Part shown: positions 9,110 through 17,481 of the stretch, piece after piece
Layout: every line of letters starts with the position of its first letter
Position numbering within the stretch: position 1 is the first letter of the stretch
Assembly: GCF_018310345.1 (NCBI RefSeq)
Contig: NZ_JAGXBY010000005.1
Location: 186,001-250,000, forward strand
From: Ornithinibacillus massiliensis
GTDB taxonomy: Bacteria; Bacillota; Bacilli; Bacillales; Amphibacillaceae
DNA: 64,000 nucleotides
Direction of reading: 5' to 3'
Made by a program: the position numbers and the translations under genes
Notes under the pieces: model-generated
What the model saw: the letters and a program-made list of their open reading frames with translations, nothing else
The model's database searches: none
Told to the model about the DNA's origin: nothing

Positions 9110-9140
9110 TGCTCGTATCCTCCGTCTATTTCAAGGAGGA
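9091..9140 (+). promoter_or_regulatory. Candidate alternative Shine-Dalgarno / anti-Shine-Dalgarno pairing region
   Basis: GGAGGA at 9091-9096, TCCTCC at 9118-9123 and GGAGGA at 9135-9140. The last is the ribosome binding site of the GTPase gene. TCCTCC can pair with either GGAGGA. A ribosome on the 22-codon frame would cover the first copy, leaving TCCTCC free to mask the second. This is inference from base complementarity only. Confidence 0.4.
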
Positions 9141-9148
9141 ATTTTATA

Positions 9149-10207
9149 TTGCATAATCTAGAAACGCTAGGTTGGAAAAATGAATTTAATGTAGATCAAG
9201 AGAACGTGGCTCGTATACTTACCGTGCAGAAAAATAGCTTTCGAGCTTCTGACGGTGAACTAGACTATCAAGCCCATTTAAGTGGGAGATTTTTAAATGA
9301 ATCAACAAGTCCATTAGATTTTCCTGCAGTTGGGGATTGGGTAGAGGTTCAAAAGTTATCAGAAGAGAGAAAAGCAGTAATCAAACGTGTCTTACCTAGA
9401 GCAAGTCAATTTGTTAGGCAAGCTGCCGGTGAACGAACAGACCCTCAGATTGTGGCAGCAAATATTGATATCGCTTTTATAGTAAATTCACTGAACCATG
9501 ATTTGAATGTAAGAAGAATAGAACGTTATATTTTGCTAGCTTATGATAGTGGTGCAATGCCTATCGTGTTATTAACGAAGAAAGATCAGGCATCAGAAGA
9601 TGAAATCGAAGAGGCTATTTCTTCTGTTAAAGAAGTGGCAATCGGAGTACCAATTCTTGCTATAAGCAGCCTAACAGGTGATGGTATAGAGGAATTGATG
9701 AACCATTTAACAACAGGAAAAACAGGTGCCTTATTAGGTTCTTCCGGTGTTGGAAAGTCTACGTTGATTAATGCTATCGTCGGATATGAGGTTCAAGAAA
9801 CCAAAGGTATCCGTGAAGATGATAGTAAAGGTCGTCATACTACGACACACAGAGAAATGTTTATGCTGCCTAATGGTGCGATGTTAATTGATACTCCTGG
9901 TATGCGCGAGATTCAGCTTTGGGATGGGGAATCTGCAATGGAGACGACATTTCAGGATGTTGAAGTCTTAGAAAAAGAATGTCGCTTCTCCGATTGCGCA
10001 CATAAAACAGAGCCAGGTTGCCGTATTCAAGAGGCTTTGGGAACGGGAGAACTTTCAGAAGAACGATATGCCAGTTATTTGAAGCTTCAGCGAGAAATTG
10101 CCTTTGAAAAACGAAAACAGAATCAAAAGGCGAAATTAGAAGAAAAGAGTAAATGGAAGAAAATTAGCAAACAGCAAAAAGACTCTTATAAATATAGAGC
10201 TCGGTAA
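9149..10207 (+). CDS. rsgA: Ribosome small subunit-dependent GTPase A, long-type paralogue
   Basis: A circularly permuted GTPase that helps mature or check the 30S subunit. The 352 residues have an N-terminal OB-fold-like part, then the motifs in the permuted order G4-G1-G3: TKKD at 143-146, GSSGVGKST at 197-205 and DTPG at 248-251. The C-terminal zinc knuckle C-x4-C-x-H-x5-C is at 278-291. TKKD replaces the usual NKxD. It is about 50 residues longer than the roughly 300-residue RsgA of B. subtilis and does not sit beside rpe, so it may be a second copy. The start is a TTG 8 nt after AAGGAGGA. Confidence 0.88.
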   Translation: MHNLETLGWKNEFNVDQENVARILTVQKNSFRASDGELDYQAHLSGRFLNESTSPLDFPAVGDWVEVQKLSEERKAVIKRVLPRASQFVRQAAGERTDPQIVAANIDIAFIVNSLNHDLNVRRIERYILLAYDSGAMPIVLLTKKDQASEDEIEEAISSVKEVAIGVPILAISSLTGDGIEELMNHLTTGKTGALLGSSGVGKSTLINAIVGYEVQETKGIREDDSKGRHTTTHREMFMLPNGAMLIDTPGMREIQLWDGESAMETTFQDVEVLEKECRFSDCAHKTEPGCRIQEALGTGELSEERYASYLKLQREIAFEKRKQNQKAKLEEKSKWKKISKQQKDSYKYRAR

Positions 10208-10215
10208 TCGTGATA

Positions 10216-10256
10216 AAGGGCGTTGGCTAAGTAGCCAACGCCCTTGTAATTTTTTC
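10216..10256. terminator. Intrinsic terminator after rsgA
   Basis: A perfect 14-bp GC-rich stem (10216-10229 with 10232-10245, 2-nt gap in an effective small loop) followed by a T-rich tail. It sits between convergent genes. Confidence 0.9.
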
Positions 10257-10862
10257 CTACAGAATAAGTAAAATTAATCGGTACACAACATAGAATCCAG
10301 TTAGGAAAAGTACAGCTGTTTTGATATCATGACGAGCAACATAAAGATATGAAATCATGAATACAGCTATATTTAAGAAAATAGTTGCTAAGGAACTAAT
10401 CCATGAGTGAATGGTAATATTTAAGAGATCGAATGGTATGGATAGGAGCAAAAATATACTTGGTAAAACCAACCAGGCTCCTAATTTTTCAAAGAAAAAG
10501 TTCCAATCATATTTAAGCCCCTTTTTACTAGCGACATTTTGGTACACTAAAATTAAAAGGGCAAGAGCAATTGCATAAGATATAGTACGATGGAAGTAGT
10601 TAAAGTAATCACTAAATCCAAAATATCTTGCCACATCCAAGTATTCGAAAAAACTCAAGAAATTACTAAGAAAAATTAGAACAAGAAATGCAATAATCGT
10701 AATAAGTCCAAATTGATGTTTTCCCTTTGCTTCTTCGGTAAGAATGGAGTCAGGATCTTTTAATGTATTTAAGACATATTGAAAGTAATTATCGACTTGT
10801 CCCGACTTTGGTTTCTTTTTCTGTTCATTTACTACACTATCCGTTTTTACTTCATTTTCCAT
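10257..10862 (-). CDS. Multi-pass membrane protein, Yip1-like
   Basis: A 201-residue protein of unknown function. Residues 1-55 are polar and lysine-rich. About five hydrophobic helices follow (FGLITIIAFLVLIFLSNFL, TISYAIALALLILVYQ, GAWLVLPSIFLLLSIPF, ISSLATIFLNIAVFMISYL, TAVLFLTGFYVVYRLILLIL). The pattern DNYFQYVLNTLKDPDSIL before helix 1 is also seen in the zinc-ribbon membrane protein at 58452-59324, so the two look like paralogues of a Yip1-like family. The ATG at 10862 is preferred to 10880 because GGAGG lies about 11 nt before it and overlaps the upstream ATG. Confidence 0.7.
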   Translation of the reverse strand: MENEVKTDSVVNEQKKKPKSGQVDNYFQYVLNTLKDPDSILTEEAKGKHQFGLITIIAFLVLIFLSNFLSFFEYLDVARYFGFSDYFNYFHRTISYAIALALLILVYQNVASKKGLKYDWNFFFEKLGAWLVLPSIFLLLSIPFDLLNITIHSWISSLATIFLNIAVFMISYLYVARHDIKTAVLFLTGFYVVYRLILLIL

Positions 10863-10982
10863 AATAAATTTAGCCTCCATAAATTGTTATATCTCCATAA
10901 TACGAAACATTTAGTCGGAATTGGTCGGTTTATGGAAGAATGATTCTATATTACCATTACTTGGTAGGGAAAAAGTTGGATG

Positions 10983-11522
10983 TTATTGAAAAAAGCGGCC
11001 GACTAATTGCTCATATTCCTGGAAATAATGTGGGATTTCATGATTAGCTAGACCGTAACGCATATTTTGGACAATGGATTCGTTATACCATTTTTGCTCA
11101 TCTATCCCTGCATTAAAGCTGTCCCACACTTTTAGTCCTTGTTCCATGAGGTCTTTTTCTAACCCTTGTAAATTATCTAGTTTATCAGCGACTATCAAAT
11201 ATTTAATCTCTTTATCAGCATGCTTTATCGTATCAATCGTATGCTGCTTACGTTCTTTCCATGACTTTGATTTATTCTCTGTATGAGCAGCCACGATTTC
11301 GGCTACCCTTTTACCAAAATGCTTTTCAATATCCTCTATTTCATAAATCGTGTCTTCTACAACATCGTGAAGGTAACCTGCACAAACTAATTCATCAGAG
11401 AAGCCTTCTTTTTCAAGTCTTTCTGCAACCCGAATCGGGTGAGTAATATAGTCGGCATTAGAATTTTTCCGTTTTTGTCCTGCATGGGCAAGTGTCGCGA
11501 ATTCTCTCGCTTTCTCTTTCAA
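10983..11522 (-). CDS. HD-domain hydrolase, small (p)ppGpp-hydrolase-like (MESH1/SpoT type)
   Basis: A 179-residue soluble protein, the size of stand-alone MESH1-type small alarmone hydrolases. HD-fold metal ligands can be placed: His28 (THPIRVAERL), His52-Asp53 with the following ED pair (AGYLHDVVEDT), and Asp113 in VADKLDNL. These motifs match the hydrolase half of RelA/SpoT, and no synthetase domain follows. Removal of a pyrophosphate from (p)ppGpp is a reasonable family-level guess, but related HD proteins act on other nucleotides. It is monocistronic on the minus strand. Confidence 0.8.
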   Translation of the reverse strand: MKEKAREFATLAHAGQKRKNSNADYITHPIRVAERLEKEGFSDELVCAGYLHDVVEDTIYEIEDIEKHFGKRVAEIVAAHTENKSKSWKERKQHTIDTIKHADKEIKYLIVADKLDNLQGLEKDLMEQGLKVWDSFNAGIDEQKWYNESIVQNMRYGLANHEIPHYFQEYEQLVGRFFQ

Positions 11523-11661
11523 TGAATATATCTCCTTTCAAGATCCCTTTTTCTTCATTATAAAGAATCAAAGGAGCATTTTACATCATCATCACTTTAC
11601 TTTCATTCAAAGTAAGAAACAAGTAAACTGTAAATAGATAACGTGGATTGGAAGTGTGGAT

Positions 11662-12720
11662 ATGGCTGAACAAGGTATTAATAAACGCAAAACAGAACAC
11701 ATTCGATTATGTCTCACCGATCAAGTCGAAGGTGTTAATAAATCTACCGGATTAGAAGGAATTTCTTTTATACATAATGCTTTACCGGAAATTAACTTCT
11801 CTAATATAGAAATTAATACGTCCTTTTTACAAAAGGAAATAAGTGCACCGTTTCTTGTAAGCTCAATGACAGGTGGTTCGGAGCTAGCCACTGAAATAAA
11901 TCAGAACTTAGCACTAGCAGCAGAACAAAGGGGATGGGCAATTGCACTTGGATCTACTAGGGCATTGTTAGAAAGTGATAAGCATCAGGAGTCCTTTTTA
12001 ATACGAAAGCAAGCGCCAACTGTACCGTTGATAGCAAATCTTGGAGCAGTACAGCTTAACTATGGATATGGTGTAGAGCATGCCCAAAGGATTGTAGACA
12101 TGACAGAAGCTGATGCGCTATATCTTCATTTAAATACACTACAAGAAGTGATACAAGATGAAGGGGATTTAAACTTTGAACATTTACTTCCAAAAATAGA
12201 AGCAGTATGTAAATCGCTAACAGTCCCTGTTGGTGTAAAGGAAGTAGGTTTTGGGATAGATGGCACCGTTGCTAAGAAATTGTATGATGCTGGGGTAGCA
12301 TTCGTGGATGTCGCAGGTGCTGGAGGAACCTCCTGGAGTCAGGTAGAAAAGCTTCGTTCGAAAGACCCATTACGTAAGGCGGCAGCAGAGGCATTTAATA
12401 ACTGGGGGATTCCGACGAAGGATTGTATCGTTTCTGTACGAAGTGAATTAGCTGAAGTCCCATTAGTTGCTAGTGGCGGAATGAAAACAGGGCTTGATGC
12501 TGCAAAAGCAATTACGATTGGTGCAGATATGATCGGATTTGCTAGATCTCTCCTACAAGCGGCAACGGATTCAGTTGAAGCAGTTGTTAAAGTAATGGAA
12601 CAAATAGAATTTGAACTAAAGATTACGATGTTCGGAATCGGAGTTAAGAACCTAAATGCGCTTAAGAACACGAACCGAGTTACAATTATGGGTAAATCTT
12701 TACTGGAAGAGCAAGACTGA
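11662..12720 (+). CDS. fni: Type 2 isopentenyl-diphosphate delta-isomerase
   Basis: An FMN- and NADPH-dependent enzyme that interconverts isopentenyl and dimethylallyl diphosphate for isoprenoid synthesis. The 352 residues form a TIM barrel with the expected signatures: N-terminal RKTEHIRLCL, FLVSSMTGGS, LGSTRALL, HLNTLQE, VGVKEVGFGI, VDVAGAGGTSW, VASGGMKTGLDAAKAITIGADMIGFAR and a late MFGIGVKNL. I start at ATG 11662 because GGAAG lies 7 nt upstream; the GTG at 11656 would touch it. The gene stands alone with a strong terminator. It is unrelated in sequence to type 1 Idi. Confidence 0.95.
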   Translation: MAEQGINKRKTEHIRLCLTDQVEGVNKSTGLEGISFIHNALPEINFSNIEINTSFLQKEISAPFLVSSMTGGSELATEINQNLALAAEQRGWAIALGSTRALLESDKHQESFLIRKQAPTVPLIANLGAVQLNYGYGVEHAQRIVDMTEADALYLHLNTLQEVIQDEGDLNFEHLLPKIEAVCKSLTVPVGVKEVGFGIDGTVAKKLYDAGVAFVDVAGAGGTSWSQVEKLRSKDPLRKAAAEAFNNWGIPTKDCIVSVRSELAEVPLVASGGMKTGLDAAKAITIGADMIGFARSLLQAATDSVEAVVKVMEQIEFELKITMFGIGVKNLNALKNTNRVTIMGKSLLEEQD

Positions 12721-12750
12721 GCGATTATGATCGTTTAGTCTTGTTTTTTT
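12712..12750 (+). terminator. Intrinsic terminator of fni
   Basis: A 14-bp stem (12712-12725 with 12730-12743, two G-U pairs) with a 4-nt loop and seven T at 12744-12750. The left arm includes the stop codon. Confidence 0.9.
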
Positions 12751-12778
12751 ATATGTTGAAAGGGAAGGTTGACATATT

Positions 12779-12873
12779 CTTCGGGATTTGGCGACGTTCT
12801 TTCAGGATTTGACCACCTATCTTCCGGATTTGATAAGTTAACTTCAGGATTTCACTACTCATTTTCAGGAATT
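12779..12873. repeat. Degenerate 21-bp tandem repeat, 5 copies
   Basis: The core CTTCAGGATTTG or close variants recurs with GGATTT or GGAATT at 12784, 12805, 12826, 12847 and 12868, exactly 21 bp apart each time. The bases between cores vary more (GACCACCTAT-like). It lies between the fni terminator and the MBL gene. I see no open frame or strong secondary structure in it. Confidence 0.8.
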
Positions 12874-12953
12874 TCCCCTTTTCCATCAATTTCCTATATA
12901 GTTCTAGCTCTCGAACAAATACTAATCTTAAACTAGATAAAAGGAGCTTTTGA

Positions 12954-13796
12954 ATGGATAAGGATATTTTTGAAAGCAGTGACTCTAAGTATATTCCGAT
13001 GACATCGCTACAGAGTAGGATTGGTCATGAGATGGCGACAGATGTTTATTATTATACCAACCAAATTGTAAACATTATTTTCCTTGGCAATCCCGGCGAT
13101 AGGAAATGGTATTTAATTGATGCTGGAATGCCTAAATCCGCACCGGAAATTATCAATCAAGCAGCAGAACGGTTTGGTGAGGGTAGTCAACCGGAAGCCA
13201 TAATTTTAACCCATGGCCATTTTGACCATGTAGGAGGGTTAGTGGATTTATTAGATGGCTGGAATGTTCCTGTATATGCACATGAAGCGGAATTTCCGTA
13301 TTTGACTGGGGAGCTAAGCTATCCAGAACCGGATTCTACAGTAGAAGGTGGAATGCTTGCTAAACTATCTGCCATATACCCGAATGAACCAATCAATATT
13401 AAACCCTACTTGAAACCATTACCAAAAGACGGTCAGCTACCTGGACTAGAGGAATGGAAATGGATTCACACTCCTGGACATAGCCCTGGTCATGTATCAC
13501 TCTTTCGTGAACGAGATGGCCTGTTAATTTCTGGTGATGCATTTGTTAGTGTTAGACAGGATTCCTTTTATAAGGTACTTACCCAAAAGCCTGAGGTATG
13601 TGGACCACCTCGCTATTTAACAACGGATTGGCTGTCTGCTAAAACCTCAGTCGAAAGATTACAATCACTACACCCTAGAATGGTTATCCCTGGTCATGGT
13701 GTGTCTCTACAAGGAGATGAATTAACAGAGGGATTACATGAGCTCGTGAAGAATTTTGATCAGGTTGCTGTGCCGGATTATGGGAAATACATTTAA
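12954..13796 (+). CDS. MBL-fold metallohydrolase
   Basis: A 280-residue metallo-beta-lactamase-fold enzyme. The dinuclear metal motif HxHxDH is intact (THGHFDHVGG, His87, His89, Asp91, His92). The further ligands are in HTPGHSPGHVS, SGDAF and IPGHG. The fold covers glyoxalase II, lactonases and other hydrolases, and nothing visible fixes the substrate. An AAAAGGAG site precedes the ATG. A DsbA-like protein follows 77 bp downstream, separated by a stem-loop. Confidence 0.85.
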   Translation: MDKDIFESSDSKYIPMTSLQSRIGHEMATDVYYYTNQIVNIIFLGNPGDRKWYLIDAGMPKSAPEIINQAAERFGEGSQPEAIILTHGHFDHVGGLVDLLDGWNVPVYAHEAEFPYLTGELSYPEPDSTVEGGMLAKLSAIYPNEPINIKPYLKPLPKDGQLPGLEEWKWIHTPGHSPGHVSLFRERDGLLISGDAFVSVRQDSFYKVLTQKPEVCGPPRYLTTDWLSAKTSVERLQSLHPRMVIPGHGVSLQGDELTEGLHELVKNFDQVAVPDYGKYI

Positions 13797-13804
13797 GTAC
13801 GATA

Positions 13805-13838
13805 AGCACAACATTACGATGTAAAATAATGTTGTGCT
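13805..13838 (+). other. Stem-loop between MBL hydrolase and DsbA-like genes
   Basis: AGCACAACATT at 13805-13815 pairs perfectly with AATGTTGTGCT at 13828-13838. It is not followed by a U-tract, so it is more likely an mRNA processing or stability element than a terminator. Confidence 0.45.
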
Positions 13839-13873
13839 AAAATACTGGTAAGTGGAAAGAGGTGCGGTAATAA

Positions 13874-14593
13874 ATGAAGATAGAAATTTGGTCAGATTTT
13901 GTCTGTCCTTTTTGTTATATAGGAAAGCGAAGGCTGGAGTTAGCTTTACATGAGTTTGAATACCGTGAGAATGTGCAAATAGTATTTAGAAGCTACGAGT
14001 TGTATCCGGATGCGGATGCTAAGACAGAGTTAAGTATTCATGAATTTCTAGCAGCGAAGAAAGGGATGCCTATAGAACAAGCTAAGCAATTAAATGAAAA
14101 TGTAGGTAAACAAGCAGCGTCTGTTGGCTTAACCTATAATTTTGAAACGATGCAACATGCGAACACATTTGATGCCCATCGACTGGCTAAGTATGCGGAC
14201 ACGAAGCATTTAGGTACAGAAATAACCGAAAAACTATTGCATGCGTATTTTACTGATGGTGAATTAATTAGTGATTATTCTACATTGAAAAGGCTCGCAA
14301 CCGAAGTTGGATTGGATCTGGAAGAGGTCGAGGAGTTGCTATTAACCAATCGCTATGCAAAACGTGTACGCGATGATGAAGAACTTGCAGAGAAAATTGG
14401 GGTTAGTGGAGTACCATTCTTTGTTTTTAATGAAAAATATGCTATTTCTGGTGCCCAACCTAAAGAGGTGTTTCAAGAAGTATTAGAAAAAGTATGGGAA
14501 GAAGAAAGTAAACAACCGACCTTACAAAATATCAACCCAAAAGAGTCTAAGACTTCTTATTGCACAGGCGAGGGTTGTGAAGTAGAAGACTAA
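13874..14593 (+). CDS. DsbA-family thioredoxin-fold oxidoreductase (FrnE-like)
   Basis: A 239-residue cytoplasmic protein with no signal peptide. The thioredoxin-fold active site Cys11-Pro-Phe-Cys14 is in WSDFVCPFCYIGKRRLE. The helical insert and the GVSGVPFFVFNEKYAISGAQP cis-proline segment are typical of the FrnE/DsbA-like family. The C-terminal tail YCTGEGCEVED carries two more cysteines, a feature of FrnE-type oxidoreductases linked to oxidative stress. Partners are unknown. A terminator follows. Confidence 0.88.
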   Translation: MKIEIWSDFVCPFCYIGKRRLELALHEFEYRENVQIVFRSYELYPDADAKTELSIHEFLAAKKGMPIEQAKQLNENVGKQAASVGLTYNFETMQHANTFDAHRLAKYADTKHLGTEITEKLLHAYFTDGELISDYSTLKRLATEVGLDLEEVEELLLTNRYAKRVRDDEELAEKIGVSGVPFFVFNEKYAISGAQPKEVFQEVLEKVWEEESKQPTLQNINPKESKTSYCTGEGCEVED

Positions 14594-14605
14594 TATTTGT
14601 TTTAT

Positions 14606-14635
14606 AGCTTGCTAAAGAACTAGCAGGCTTTTTTT
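14606..14635 (+). terminator. Intrinsic terminator of the DsbA-like gene
   Basis: AGCTTGCTA at 14606-14614 pairs with TAGCAGGCT at 14621-14629 (one G-U pair), followed by a T-run to 14635. Confidence 0.85.
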
Positions 14636-14669
14636 CTATATAATGTTGAAAAATGTAGCTCTATTTTTA

Positions 14670-14697
14670 TTGACGGATTATCCATATGTGCTATACT
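14670..14697 (+). promoter_or_regulatory. Sigma-A-type promoter of the yclNOP operon
   Basis: TTGACG at 14670-14675 and TATACT at 14692-14697 with a 16-nt spacer. Two Fur-like boxes lie just downstream. Confidence 0.7.
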
Positions 14698-14716
14698 CGA
14701 CATAGAGGTTTTTAAT

Positions 14717-14731
14717 TGATAATGAATCTCA
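14717..14731 (+). promoter_or_regulatory. Fur box 1
   Basis: TGATAATGAATCTCA matches the 7-1-7 Bacillus Fur consensus TGATAATNATTATCA at 12 of 14 fixed positions. It lies about 13 bp past the predicted transcription start, where bound Fur-Fe(II) would block elongation or initiation. Confidence 0.7.
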
Positions 14732-14755
14732 TTCTTATTTAGAATTAATTAAATA

Positions 14756-14770
14756 TAATAATGATTATTA
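14756..14770 (+). promoter_or_regulatory. Fur box 2
   Basis: TAATAATGATTATTA matches the Fur 7-1-7 consensus at 12 of 14 fixed positions and ends just before the yclN ribosome binding site (AAAGGA, 14773-14778). Confidence 0.65.
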
Positions 14771-14786
14771 TTAAAGGATTTTTCAT

Positions 14787-15740
14787 ATGAAATTACGTTA
14801 CTTGGTTATCGTGCTTATTGTTTTGTCTATTGTATCGGTTTTCATCGGAGTTTCCGATGTTACACCACTAGACTTGTTTAGTCTGACAGAAGATCAGGCT
14901 CAAATTCTATTAGTTAGTAGACTGCCAAGGTTAGTAAGTATCTTAATTGCGGGTATGAGTATGAGTGTTGCAGGGCTTATTATGCAACAGCTTAGTAGAA
15001 ACAAGTTTGTTTCTCCAACTACTGCAGGTACATTGGATTCTGCTAGATTAGGTGTTCTAGTTTCATTATTAGTATTCACTGCGGCTAGTCCACTACAAAG
15101 AATTCTAGTATCCTTTGCTTTTGCATTAATTGGCACATTCATCTTCATGAAGCTACTAGACCGAATCAAATTTAAGGATGCTATTTTTATTCCGTTAGTT
15201 GGGTTAATGTTTGGGAATATTATCAGCTCCATGGCTACGTTTCTTGCGTATAAGAATGATTTGATACAAAACATGTCTTCTTGGATGCAAGGCGATTTTT
15301 CCATGATTATGAGTGGGAATTATGAGGCTATTTATATTAGTATTCCGATTTTAGTGTTAGCGTTCCTTTACGCAAATAAATTCACTATAGCCGGTATGGG
15401 TGAGGATTTCTCAAAGAATCTAGGGCTTAATTATCGGCAAGTAGTCAATATTGGATTGGTTGTTGTGGCACTTGTAACAGCATCTGTCGTACTAACCGTT
15501 GGTGTGATACCATTTCTAGGATTAATTATTCCGAATATCGTGGCGATCTATCAAGGTGATCATTTAAAGAAAACACTACTACACACGGCATTTCTTGGTG
15601 CCATCTTTGTACTGATCTGTGACATTGTTGGTCGAACGATTATTTATCCATATGAAATTCCAATTAGCCTAACGGTTGGTGTAATAGGTAGTGCGATATT
15701 TATCTACCTATTATTAAGGAGAAAGAAATATGGCCTATAG
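14787..15740 (+). CDS. yclN: Siderophore ABC transporter permease YclN (petrobactin-type)
   Basis: An inner-membrane permease of the FecCD family, 317 residues with about nine hydrophobic helices. It resembles B. subtilis YclN nearly end to end (KLRYL start, SRLPRL, MSVAGLIMQQLSRNKFVSPTTAGTLD, IFIPLVGLMFGNI, IQNMSSWMQGDFS, GLIIPNIVAIYQGDH). In B. subtilis YclNOPQ imports petrobactin and related catecholate siderophores. The gene heads a yclN-O-P run with 11- and 7-bp overlaps. A sigma-A promoter with two Fur boxes lies upstream, so it should be induced by iron limitation. Confidence 0.93.
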   Translation: MKLRYLVIVLIVLSIVSVFIGVSDVTPLDLFSLTEDQAQILLVSRLPRLVSILIAGMSMSVAGLIMQQLSRNKFVSPTTAGTLDSARLGVLVSLLVFTAASPLQRILVSFAFALIGTFIFMKLLDRIKFKDAIFIPLVGLMFGNIISSMATFLAYKNDLIQNMSSWMQGDFSMIMSGNYEAIYISIPILVLAFLYANKFTIAGMGEDFSKNLGLNYRQVVNIGLVVVALVTASVVLTVGVIPFLGLIIPNIVAIYQGDHLKKTLLHTAFLGAIFVLICDIVGRTIIYPYEIPISLTVGVIGSAIFIYLLLRRKKYGL

Positions 15741-16680
15741 GAAAAAAACAATCATTCTCGCTATCGTAGCAATCGCATTAACCGTATTGTATGTTCTCTA
15801 TGATTTAAAAGGCAATGTAGGTTACATATTGCCAAGAAGAATTATAAAAGTCCTAGCAATCGTGTTAACGGGTGGAGCTATTGCGTTTGCCACAACGGTA
15901 TTTATGACGATTACAAACAACCGAATACTCACACCAAGCGTACTAGGATTAGATTCATTATATATGCTAATCCAAACCTTTATTATTTTTGTCTTTGGAT
16001 CTAATTCTCTTATTATGATGAACAGCAGTATTAACTACCTAGTTTCTATTGCAGCAATGATTGTATTCTCATTATTACTTTACCAGTTCCTTTTTAAGGG
16101 AGAGAAAAATAATATATACTTTCTCCTACTAATTGGAATGATTTTGGGGACGTTCTTTAATAGCTTTACATCATTCTTTGAGGTTTTGATTGATCCAAAT
16201 GAATTTATGGTAGCCCAGGATAGAGGATTTGCAAGTATTAATAACGTTAACAAAGATTTAGTTTACATCTCTATTGGAATCATTGTTCTCGTATTACTGT
16301 ACTTTATAAGGTTCTATAAATATTTAGATGTTATAGCGCTTGGAAAAGATGATGCGGTTAATTTAGGGGTAAGCTATGATTATGTCATTAAACGGCTTCT
16401 AATCATTGTTTCCATTCTAACAGCCGTTGCAACTGCATTAATTGGCCCGATAACATTCTTAGGACTATTAGTAGTCAATATAACATATGAATTCTTGAAG
16501 ACATACCGTCATTTATATATTTTACTAGCGTCTGTATTCATTAGTATTATTGCACTTGTTGGAGGGCAATTTATTGTCGAAAAGATATTTACCTTCCAAA
16601 CAACTATTAGTGTCATTATTAACTTTATTGGTGGCGCGTACTTTCTATATCTTTTGTTAAAGGAGAATCGATCATGGTAG
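15730..16680 (+). CDS. yclO: Siderophore ABC transporter permease YclO
   Basis: The second FecCD-type permease subunit, 316 residues, very hydrophobic, and the partner of YclN in the heterodimeric channel. Recognisable segments are FMTITNNRILTPSVLGLDSLY near residue 60 and IGPITFLGLLVVNITYEFL, the ATPase-contact region, near 240. It overlaps yclN by 11 bp and yclP by 7 bp, a sign of translational coupling. The YclN-YclO-YclP gene order matches B. subtilis. Confidence 0.92.
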   Translation: MAYRKKTIILAIVAIALTVLYVLYDLKGNVGYILPRRIIKVLAIVLTGGAIAFATTVFMTITNNRILTPSVLGLDSLYMLIQTFIIFVFGSNSLIMMNSSINYLVSIAAMIVFSLLLYQFLFKGEKNNIYFLLLIGMILGTFFNSFTSFFEVLIDPNEFMVAQDRGFASINNVNKDLVYISIGIIVLVLLYFIRFYKYLDVIALGKDDAVNLGVSYDYVIKRLLIIVSILTAVATALIGPITFLGLLVVNITYEFLKTYRHLYILLASVFISIIALVGGQFIVEKIFTFQTTISVIINFIGGAYFLYLLLKENRSW

Positions 16681-17429
16681 AGGTTAAAAATCTGTTGAAG
16701 ACATACAACCGTAAAAAGGTCGTCGATGATGTTACCCTGAAAATTGAAAAGGGTACGATGACATCGTTTATCGGCCCTAACGGTGCTGGTAAAAGTACCT
16801 TGATTTCGATAATTACTCGATTGATAGCAAAAGATTCCGGAAACATTCAAATCGATGGTCAAGATGTTTTAAAAACAGATAGTAATGAGCTGGCAAAGAA
16901 AATATCTGTATTAAAGCAATCGAACAGCATTAATCTGAAGTTAACGGTTCGCGAATTAGTTTCTTTTGGTAGATTTCCGTATTCAAAAGGAAAACTAACG
17001 AAGGAAGATGAAGAGAAAATTGACGAAGCTCTTAACTATATGGAGCTTATGGAATTAGAAAATAAATATTTAGATGAACTTAGTGGTGGTCAAAGACAGC
17101 GAGCTCATATTGCTATGGTTATTGCTCAGGATACAGAATATATCTTCCTGGATGAACCACTGAATAATCTAGATATGCGCCATTCAACACAAATCATGAA
17201 GATTTTAAGAAGGTTAGTTGATGAATTAGGAAAAACGATTCTAATTGTAATTCATGATATCAACTTCGCATCCTGCTATTCAGACAATATTGTCGCACTT
17301 AAGGATGGGAAGATTGTGAAACAGGGACGTGCGTGTGATGTTATTGACGCATGTGTTCTGAAGGAACTATATGACATGGATATTGAAATCCAAGAAGTTG
17401 GCGATAAGCGAATCTGTGTCTATTACTAA
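16674..17429 (+). CDS. yclP: Siderophore ABC transporter ATP-binding protein YclP
   Basis: The ATPase of the YclNOPQ importer, 251 residues. It has Walker A GPNGAGKST at about 34-42, Q-loop LKQSNSINLKLTV, signature LSGGQRQRA, Walker B YIFLDEPLNNLD and the H-loop IHDINFAS. The family couples ATP hydrolysis to Fe-siderophore import. It is the last gene of the overlapping yclN-O-P cluster. The binding-protein gene yclQ follows only after a 380-bp gap that holds a candidate minus-strand small RNA. Confidence 0.93.
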   Translation: MVEVKNLLKTYNRKKVVDDVTLKIEKGTMTSFIGPNGAGKSTLISIITRLIAKDSGNIQIDGQDVLKTDSNELAKKISVLKQSNSINLKLTVRELVSFGRFPYSKGKLTKEDEEKIDEALNYMELMELENKYLDELSGGQRQRAHIAMVIAQDTEYIFLDEPLNNLDMRHSTQIMKILRRLVDELGKTILIVIHDINFASCYSDNIVALKDGKIVKQGRACDVIDACVLKELYDMDIEIQEVGDKRICVYY

Positions 17430-17481
17430 TTGGTTAAGATCTAATGTTGTGTGAAAAGAATAGAGAGAATCTTTTTACGCC

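Noticed and set aside
13805..13838. Terminator after the MBL gene
   Set aside because: The stem is strong, but no U-tract follows on either strand.
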